Source: CAYTRP01 sp964625145
GTDB lineage: Bacteria > Sumerlaeota > Sumerlaeia > SLMS01 > JAHLLQ01
Reading direction: 5' to 3'
DNA: 39,971 nt
Assembly (NCBI GenBank): GCA_964625145.1
Contig: CAZVAQ010000013.1
Location: forward strand, 1-39,971
The translations under genes were made by a program, and so were the position numbers. Position 1 is the first letter of the stretch; each line of letters opens with the position of its first letter. Below, one piece after another: positions 9,133 through 15,530 of the stretch. The notes beneath the pieces were generated by a model. That model had not been told where the DNA came from, searched no databases, and saw only the letters and a list, made by a program, of their open reading frames with translations.

Positions 9133-10002
9133 TTAGCCCTTCATGCCGGTGAAGGTGATGCCCTCCACAAACCGGCGTTGCATGAACAGGAACACGACCG
9201 CGATGGGGAGGATCACGACCAACGCGCCAGCCATCAGCAGGCCCCACTCGGTGTTGTGCTGACCGTTCAGGTTTGCGAGCGCCACGGGCAGCGTGTACAT
9301 CCGCTCCTCGTGCAGGATAATCAGCGGAAACAGGAAGTCCGACCATGCCGACATGAACGTGAAGATGGCCAGAGCCGCCAGCACTGGTTTGCTGAGCGGC
9401 AATGCGATCATCCAAAAGATGCGTGATTCGCTGCAGCCATCAATGCGTGCGGATTCGAGATACGCATCCGGCAGCCCCATCATGAACTGCCGAATCAGAA
9501 AGATGCCAAACACCGACGACGCGGCGGGAATAATCAGCCCCAGCGGCGAGTTGAGAAGGCCCAGTGACTTCAGCAGCAGGAACACCGGGATCATCGTGAC
9601 CTGTCCCGGTATCATCATCGTCACGATCAGGATCACAAAGAGCCGATCGCGGCCCGGAAAACGGTATTTTGCAAACGCGAACCCCGCCAGCGCATTTACC
9701 AGCAGGCTCAACGCCGTGATACCACCGGTCACGATGATCGAGTTCACGAAGTTCCGCGCGAACGGAATGCGCACGAAGAGCACCTGGAAATGCTCCAATG
9801 TCGGCGGAACCGGCAACCACCGCGGCGGCCAGGCGTAGATAAGGTCGCGCGGCATGAACGCCGTGCTCACCATCCATAGGAACGGCCCCACCGCCAACAA
9901 CGCCGCAACGGACAGCACCGCCATGGGCACTGCCGCCTGAATCCAGGCGCCAACGGCACCGGGCCCACCCTCGGGTCGGGAGGTGGACGTCATCGCGCTC
10001 AT
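9133..10002 (-). CDS. ABC sugar transporter permease, MalG type (CUT1)
   Basis: 289 residues with six predicted membrane helices. The cytoplasmic EAA loop, ESARIDGCSESRIFWMIALP, lies about 100 residues from the C-terminus, as in the second CUT1 permease, and the C-terminal FVEGITFTGMKG is typical of MalG-like proteins. It pairs with the permease half of the upstream fusion to form the import channel for an oligosaccharide. The start is the ATG at 10002, which overlaps the upstream stop as ATGA; the open frame before it (to 10284) lies over the upstream gene and looks non-coding. No ATPase subunit is encoded nearby, so a shared MsmK/MalK-type ATPase elsewhere is likely. Confidence 0.93.
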   Translation of the reverse strand: MSAMTSTSRPEGGPGAVGAWIQAAVPMAVLSVAALLAVGPFLWMVSTAFMPRDLIYAWPPRWLPVPPTLEHFQVLFVRIPFARNFVNSIIVTGGITALSLLVNALAGFAFAKYRFPGRDRLFVILIVTMMIPGQVTMIPVFLLLKSLGLLNSPLGLIIPAASSVFGIFLIRQFMMGLPDAYLESARIDGCSESRIFWMIALPLSKPVLAALAIFTFMSAWSDFLFPLIILHEERMYTLPVALANLNGQHNTEWGLLMAGALVVILPIAVVFLFMQRRFVEGITFTGMKG

Positions 10003-12269
10003 GCCGTGTCGGAGTCCTTTGCCCAGCGAAGTTGGAACAGGCTCAGCACTGCAATCGCCGCAGCCAATGTATACGCAATGGCCGAGGCATAACCAAGATT
10101 GAAAAACCCAAAGCCTTCCTTGTACAAGTGCAGCACGACCGAGCGCGTGCTGTTTTGCGGGCCGCCTTCCGTCATCACGTACGGCTCTGCAAAGAACTGC
10201 ATGTAACCGATGGTGGTGATGATCGTGACGAACACCAACGTTGGGCGCAGCAGCGGAAGCGTGACGTTCCAGAAGCTCTGCCACGGCGAAGCGCCATCAA
10301 GATCGGAAGCCTCGTACAACTCTCGCGGAATGGCCTGCAGGCCCGCCACGAAGATTACCATGCTGAACCCGACATTCTTCCACGTGGCCATCGCAATCAG
10401 CGACGGCATGGCCAGACTGGGATCCCCAAGCCACGCCATTTGCGGAAGCCCCACGAGATCCATCAGATAGTTCAGGATGCCATTGCCCGGCGGCGCATAG
10501 ATCCACCGCCACACCACTGCAATGGCGACAAGCGGCGTGATGACCGGCAGGAACAGCGCCGTGCGAAAGAGCGACTTGTACGGCAACAGACGTGCATTCA
10601 GAAGCACCGCCAACGTCAGCGCCAGGGCAATGGTCAACGGCCCGCCCACCACGACAAAGTACAACGTGTTCAGCACCGACCGCCAGAACAGCGGATCGGC
10701 GAGCAAACGCGCGTAGTTGTCGATGCCGACGAACGAGGTCGCCTTCCAATCCGTCAGTGAATAGATGTCGAAGTTCGTGAAACTGAGAAAGAACGACAAT
10801 ACCAGCGGAAAAATCAGGAACAGCCCAAGATGCGTCATCGCCGGCATGATGAACAGGATGGGCGCGCGATGTTGCGCGATCGATGCCCTGCCGATCGGAG
10901 AGATCACGAAGTAGCCCACCAACCCCATCAACGAAAGACCAGCCAACGCAAGAATGGCGTACGTGAAGCCAACCAGGTTCCCATCCGCCAACGTCGAATC
11001 GCTCTCCACCCGTCGACGCGACAGGATGGCGGAGAAGCCGCGATCCAACCCAGCGGCCGCTTCCTCCGGGCTCTTGCGCGCCGCGACAAGCGACTCCACT
11101 TCGTCGCGGATGACGGCCACCATCGCCTCCCATACTTCGATGGTTGGCGGCGGCTCGGCCACTTCCAATTGTTGGCGGAATGCCACCCAACGCGGATCTC
11201 CCGTCAGCGCCGGATCGTTCCACGCCTCGCGATGCGCCGGCAGGTTCCCCATCCGACGATACCAATCAATCTGCACATCGGGCCGCAGGCAATACTCCAC
11301 GAACGCCCACGCCAGCTCGGGATTCTTCGAATTGCGAAAGATCGCCAGGTTGCAGCCGCCGAGGAACGACGAAGCACGCGGCCCCGCCGGCATCGGCGCG
11401 ACGGCCCAACTGCCCTCCAACTCCGGCAGGTACTGATTGATCTGCCCCACCATCCACGGCCCCGACACCCACGACACGAAGTCGCCGCGCCGAAAAGCCT
11501 GCAACGGATCCGACTGCACCATGGATTGCCGAGGCGCGTATCCTTCATCGAAAATGCGGCGGAAGAATCCGAGCGCCGCATGCGTCTCGCGCGAATCAAT
11601 GGTGCTGTGCGAAAAATCCTGCGACAGGAACTCTGCACCGCCCTGCCGCAGGAATGGAAGAACCACATCCTCGTTGCGCGACGGCAAATTGAACGCGTAG
11701 CGGTCGGTGCGTCCGTCGCCATCGATGTCCGCGGTCACGTCTTCGCCAAACTGAAGAAGCTCCTCCCACGTACGCGGGAAATGCGACCAACCAGCCTGCT
11801 CGGCGATGTCGCTTCGATAGAAAAAAACCCGGGTGTCCACATACCACGGAATCGACACCAGCCGGTCATTCCACTGCGCGGCCAAAAACGAGCCGGCGTA
11901 GAAATCCTCTTCCGACAAAGAGCTCGCCGCTGTCAGCCGGCCGTCCAGTTCCAGCAGCGAATTCATCGCCGCAAACTCAGGCACCCAGGTGGTCCCGAGT
12001 TGCACGACATCGGGAGTGACATCCCCGGCCACCGCCGTCAGGAGTCGGTCGTGAGCCGCTGCCCACGGAATGGCCTGTGTGCGCACGCGCGCCCCCGGAT
12101 TCTCGGCCATGAACCCATCCGCCAAAATAGACAGCGCCGCCCCCTCCGCCCCCATCCCCCAGACGGTGATTTCGCCATCGGGTGCCCCCTGCGCCGGAGT
12201 AGCCGCCGCCCAGACCGCCAGCAAGGCGGCCAGAAGGAGGCGAAGCGGATGTCCGGTGCTGTTTTTCAT
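9999..12269 (-). CDS. Fused sugar-binding protein and MalF-type ABC permease
   Basis: A single 756-residue frame joins two proteins that are normally separate. Residues 1-29 are a Sec signal peptide (LRLLLAALLAVWAAATPAQG), with no lipobox cysteine. Residues about 30-415 are a family 1 extracellular solute-binding protein, with ITVWGMGAEGAALSILADGF at its start and TPDVVQLGTTWVPEFAAM. After a short linker, a membrane helix (about 432-458) leads into a complete MalF-like permease with the EAA loop ELYEASDLDGASPWQSFWNV near 648-667. The binding domain should therefore be tethered outside the inner membrane at fixed stoichiometry. No frame interruption separates the halves. AAGGA lies 5 bases before the ATG. 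First gene of the operon, divergent from the secreted enzymes. Confidence 0.93.
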   Translation of the reverse strand: MKNSTGHPLRLLLAALLAVWAAATPAQGAPDGEITVWGMGAEGAALSILADGFMAENPGARVRTQAIPWAAAHDRLLTAVAGDVTPDVVQLGTTWVPEFAAMNSLLELDGRLTAASSLSEEDFYAGSFLAAQWNDRLVSIPWYVDTRVFFYRSDIAEQAGWSHFPRTWEELLQFGEDVTADIDGDGRTDRYAFNLPSRNEDVVLPFLRQGGAEFLSQDFSHSTIDSRETHAALGFFRRIFDEGYAPRQSMVQSDPLQAFRRGDFVSWVSGPWMVGQINQYLPELEGSWAVAPMPAGPRASSFLGGCNLAIFRNSKNPELAWAFVEYCLRPDVQIDWYRRMGNLPAHREAWNDPALTGDPRWVAFRQQLEVAEPPPTIEVWEAMVAVIRDEVESLVAARKSPEEAAAGLDRGFSAILSRRRVESDSTLADGNLVGFTYAILALAGLSLMGLVGYFVISPIGRASIAQHRAPILFIMPAMTHLGLFLIFPLVLSFFLSFTNFDIYSLTDWKATSFVGIDNYARLLADPLFWRSVLNTLYFVVVGGPLTIALALTLAVLLNARLLPYKSLFRTALFLPVITPLVAIAVVWRWIYAPPGNGILNYLMDLVGLPQMAWLGDPSLAMPSLIAMATWKNVGFSMVIFVAGLQAIPRELYEASDLDGASPWQSFWNVTLPLLRPTLVFVTIITTIGYMQFFAEPYVMTEGGPQNSTRSVVLHLYKEGFGFFNLGYASAIAYTLAAAIAVLSLFQLRWAKDSDTA

Positions 12270-12289
12270 GGCGTCCTTGGCTCGCTGAT

Positions 12290-12303
12290 GTAAGGGCTTT
12301 TAC
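12290..12303. promoter_or_regulatory. Candidate LacI-family operator, site 1
   Basis: GTAAGGGCTTTTAC is an imperfect palindrome (GTAA..GC..TTAC, 10 of 14 positions symmetric), 21 bp upstream of the start of the transporter operon. Related 14-mers, each with 11 of 14 identical positions, occur at 12400 and 15346. A LacI regulator is encoded at the end of this operon. Binding is inference. Confidence 0.4.
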
Positions 12304-12399
12304 CGACAGGCCTTCCAGAAGCAACCCATTTTGCAAGGGTATCCAACGCTATTGCCCACCACCGACCGCCACTTCCGCCCCTCCCTCCGCCCCGGAAAT

Positions 12400-12413
12400 G
12401 TAAGGAGTTTTCC
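12400..12413. promoter_or_regulatory. Candidate LacI-family operator, site 2, over a ribosome-binding site
   Basis: GTAAGGAGTTTTCC matches site 1 at 11 of 14 positions and is centred 110 bp from it. It includes the AAGGAG ribosome-binding site of the next gene, so part of the resemblance could simply be the Shine-Dalgarno sequence. Its position between divergent units fits a regulatory role, but evidence is weak. Confidence 0.25.
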
Positions 12414-12416
12414 CAA

Positions 12417-15332
12417 ATGCCCATGTTCTCCCCCACCCCGATGAAATGGCTTTCTGTCCTTCCGGCCCTCGCGCTTCCCGTCCTGCTCGCTCTCCAAGGC
12501 CCTCCGCAACCGGTCATCACGGCCAGCACTCCTCAGGACCCCGACGACGGTCTCGCCGCGCGCTTTGCCTTTGACGGCGACATGACGACACGCTGGTCCA
12601 GCAGCCACGAAGACAACCAGTGGCTCTCCATCGACCTGGGTGAGCCCAGATCCATCACTGGCGTTTGCATCCATTGGGAGACGGCCTACGGGCGCGACTA
12701 CGACATCGAACTCTCCGACGACGGAACCGTGTGGGAGAGGGTGGCGTCGGTGCGCGAAGGAGATGGCGGCTTCGACGAGATCTACTTCGGCATGCGTTCG
12801 GCCCGGCATGTGCGCATGAACGGCATCCTGCGCGGCACCGGTTGGGGGTTCTCCATCTGGGAGATGCAGATCCTCGGCCCGGAGTATGAACGCGCGTTCT
12901 CCAGTTCGCTCGGTCCGGATGCGGATGCATCCGCCGTGATGGACGGATCGCCTGACACGATCATCGAGTTCCACGAACCGGGATGGATCGAAGTGACATT
13001 GCCGGAAGCAACGCGCTTCGGCGGTGTACAGCTTTCCTGGCACGGAGATCAGCGATCCGCATGGCGCCTGCTAGGCAGGATGGACGCAGCAGACGGATGG
13101 TCCCTCATCACCACGTCACCAGGCTCGTTCGAGGCTGTGGAGGAAGTGTATTTCACGCAGGCCACGGCCATGCAGCTTCGATTGGAGCTGTTGGCTGGCG
13201 GCGCGACATTGGGCGAGTTCACACTGAAGGGACCGGACGAAACGTGGAATCCCGCGCGGCATTTCGAGATGATCTCGCGCCGCGCGCCCGATGGCGCCTT
13301 CCCGCGATGGCTCCGTCGCGAGCAGGGCTATTGGACGATCATCGGCGAGCCGCAGGCATCGCACGTGTCATTGCTCGACGAGGACGGCCGCATCGAAGTC
13401 CGAAAGGACGGCGTCAGCATCACGCCCGTCCTGTTGATCGGCGATCGCCTTGTCACCGCAAAAGACGCGGCAGTCACGCAATCCCTCGCGGACCGATGGG
13501 CACCCATGCCATCCGTGGAGTGGACTTGCGATGAAGTGACGCTGCAAATCCAGGTGCACTCCGGCGGCGATGGCCTGACCGAAGCGCGCTATCGTTTGGA
13601 CAACACGGGCGAGGAGGAAGTCGCGCTCCTGCTCGCCGTCCGCCCCCTCCAGATCAATCCCCCATGGCAACGCGGCGGCTTCTCCCCCATTCACAATGGA
13701 GCGATCACTCCGGATCGAAGCATTATTCTCATCAACGGCGAAAGAATGCTCATGGTCCACCCGGCCGCCACGCATGCCGGCACAGTCGGGCGAAGTGAAC
13801 AGGACATCATCGAGCATTTGATCGCCGGTGAACAACTTCCCCTGCAGTCAGCCGACGCGCATGGACTGGTATCCGCCGGATTGCTCTTCGAGTTGGGCAG
13901 CAAGTCCGCGGCCGACTTCCACCTGCGCATCCGCATGACTGACGATGCCGCCGACACATGGGCCGACGATGTGGCCCTGGCATTTGATGAGCGCCATGAC
14001 GCCGAGTTGAAGCGTTGGCGCGAACTCACCGGTGATTGGAGCATCGAGACAACGGACCCGCGGCTCGCAAACTTCGTTCGTTCAAACCTGGCCTATCTTC
14101 TGATCAACATGGATGGCCCTGCCATCCAACCCGGCACGCGCAATTACGAACACTCCTGGATTCGGGACGGCAGCATCAGCGCCACCGCCATGGCGCTGTT
14201 CGGAGTGGAGCAACCCGTGCGCGCGTACGTGCGGTGGTTCAGTAGTTTGGTGCGCGAGGACGGATTTGTCCCCTTCATCCTGCGCGCGCGCGACGGGCAA
14301 ATGCCCGAATGGACCGCCGATTGGGCCGAATACGATTCCTTCGGTCAATTCGCCTATCTTGTGCGCGAATACTTCGAGCTCACGGGCGACCGGGAGACGC
14401 TCGACATGGCATGGCCAAAGGTGAAGGCGGCGCTGGATCGCGCCAGCGCCCTGCGCCGGCAGCGACTAGGGCCGGAATGGGAAGGCACCGAATTCGAAGG
14501 GATCCTGCCGCCATCGAACAGCCACGAAGGCTACTTTCCCGCACAGCACAGCTATTGGGATGATTTCACTCTCCTGCGCGGATACCAGGATGGCGAGCGC
14601 CTGGCCCAGCTTGTGGGCGATGAGCAATCCGCCCAGCGATTCGCCCGCGAAGGCTCGCTGCTCAGGAGCGCCTTGTCGCAATCCATCGAGCGCGTGCGCC
14701 AGCGCGACGCCTTGGAAACCATACCGGCCAGTGCGGACTTGGGTGACTTTGATTCGACGTCCACTTCCATCGGCTTGATGTTTGCCGACGAGCGCGACAC
14801 GCTCGATCCCGACGCCTTGCGCGCGACCTATGATCTTTACTTGTCGAATGTGCGCAGGCGGCACTTCGGCGGCGAAGGATCCACCTACACAGCCTACGAA
14901 GCGCGAACCGTCGGCGCGCTCCTGCGCATGGGGCGCAATGGGGAAGCCATCTGGTTGCTCGACACCCTGCTGGATGACGCCACGCGTCCTGCCGGTTGGA
15001 ACCACATGGGCGAGGTCACCCACCCTGACTACCGCATGCCTAGCTACATCGGCGACATGCCCCACACCTGGATCGGCTCCGGGGTGATCCACGCCATTCG
15101 CGACCTGTTCGTCTATGAGGACCGAGGAGCCCTGGTTCTCGGCGCCGGAATAGCCGACGATTGGTGGCAGGATGGCGTGCGGGTTTCCGGTCTCAGGACC
15201 TGGTGGGGGCCGGTCGCCTACGAGGCACTTCTGGTGGATGGCGAGCGGGTCATCCGGCTGCAAACCCCGGTTTCTCCCCCTGCCGGGTTTCGGACTGGCG
15301 AGGGGGTTCGGCTGGATTTTCCGGACTTTTGA
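12417..15332 (+). CDS. Secreted discoidin-domain (alpha/alpha)6-barrel glycosidase-like protein
   Basis: 971 residues. A signal peptide is present (MKWLSVLPALALPVLLALQG, beginning at the third Met). Residues about 30-155 form an F5/8 type C (discoidin) domain, with FAFDGDMTTRWSSSHEDNQW and WLSIDLGEPRSITGVCIHWE as hallmarks, and a second beta-sandwich-like region follows (about 160-275). After a beta-rich domain, residues about 535-930 look like a six-hairpin glycosidase barrel: HSWIRDGSISATAMALFG, EYDSFGQFAYLVREYFELTG and HSYWDDFTLLRGYQDGERL. The WIRDGS motif recalls GH15-type and debranching-type barrels, but I cannot name the GH family. AAGGAG lies 9 bases before the ATG at 12417; ATG 12423 or 12441 are alternatives. 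Probably binds and attacks the polysaccharide outside the cytoplasm. Confidence 0.85.
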   Translation: MPMFSPTPMKWLSVLPALALPVLLALQGPPQPVITASTPQDPDDGLAARFAFDGDMTTRWSSSHEDNQWLSIDLGEPRSITGVCIHWETAYGRDYDIELSDDGTVWERVASVREGDGGFDEIYFGMRSARHVRMNGILRGTGWGFSIWEMQILGPEYERAFSSSLGPDADASAVMDGSPDTIIEFHEPGWIEVTLPEATRFGGVQLSWHGDQRSAWRLLGRMDAADGWSLITTSPGSFEAVEEVYFTQATAMQLRLELLAGGATLGEFTLKGPDETWNPARHFEMISRRAPDGAFPRWLRREQGYWTIIGEPQASHVSLLDEDGRIEVRKDGVSITPVLLIGDRLVTAKDAAVTQSLADRWAPMPSVEWTCDEVTLQIQVHSGGDGLTEARYRLDNTGEEEVALLLAVRPLQINPPWQRGGFSPIHNGAITPDRSIILINGERMLMVHPAATHAGTVGRSEQDIIEHLIAGEQLPLQSADAHGLVSAGLLFELGSKSAADFHLRIRMTDDAADTWADDVALAFDERHDAELKRWRELTGDWSIETTDPRLANFVRSNLAYLLINMDGPAIQPGTRNYEHSWIRDGSISATAMALFGVEQPVRAYVRWFSSLVREDGFVPFILRARDGQMPEWTADWAEYDSFGQFAYLVREYFELTGDRETLDMAWPKVKAALDRASALRRQRLGPEWEGTEFEGILPPSNSHEGYFPAQHSYWDDFTLLRGYQDGERLAQLVGDEQSAQRFAREGSLLRSALSQSIERVRQRDALETIPASADLGDFDSTSTSIGLMFADERDTLDPDALRATYDLYLSNVRRRHFGGEGSTYTAYEARTVGALLRMGRNGEAIWLLDTLLDDATRPAGWNHMGEVTHPDYRMPSYIGDMPHTWIGSGVIHAIRDLFVYEDRGALVLGAGIADDWWQDGVRVSGLRTWWGPVAYEALLVDGERVIRLQTPVSPPAGFRTGEGVRLDFPDF

Positions 15333-15345
15333 GGGGCCGGAATAT

Positions 15346-15359
15346 GGAAGCCCTTTTAC
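15346..15359. promoter_or_regulatory. Candidate operator, site 3
   Basis: GGAAGCCCTTTTAC, 14 bp past the stop of the discoidin-glycosidase gene and 171 bp before the next start, matches site 1 (12290) at 11 of 14 positions. It may help control the dockerin-protein gene, or may be chance. Confidence 0.25.
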
Positions 15360-15432
15360 TGCGACCGGCACCTATGGGGTAAGTCCGGCCTGCGAGCAGG
15401 CGGGGAGGGCTCAAAAGTAGGCGATAAATCGG

Positions 15433-15488
15433 TTGACAGGCCAGAGGATTTGAGGGCATGAGTCGCCCACAAGCAAGAAAGCGCTTAC
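15433..15488 (+). promoter_or_regulatory. Candidate promoter and LacI-type operator before the dockerin gene
   Basis: A perfect -35 hexamer TTGACA (15433-15438) is followed at 18 bp spacing by a weak -10, CATGAG. The sequence GAAAGCGCTTAC (15477-15488), with the palindromic core AAGCGCTT typical of LacI/CcpA-type operators, would lie just downstream of the start of transcription, where repressor binding blocks elongation. The 11-mer AAAGCGCTTAC differs at one base from the reverse strand of site 1 (AAAGCCCTTAC). This is the best operator candidate in the window. Confidence 0.4.
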
Positions 15489-15530
15489 GCGCAACAGCCG
15501 CGCACCCTTCCCCTCTGGAGGCAACTCGCC

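Noticed and set aside
7716..9152. Plus-strand open frame of 478 codons
   Set aside because: Antisense to GH94, with no family signature; GH94 motifs are unequivocal.
10003..10284. Longer N-terminus for the MalG-type permease
   Set aside because: It lies inside the upstream permease, is His/Arg/Cys-rich, and the ATGA overlap at 10002 gives a normal MalG start.
10830..12293. Plus-strand open frame of 487 codons
   Set aside because: Antisense to the binding-protein/permease fusion; Arg/His/Gln-rich translation with no domain.
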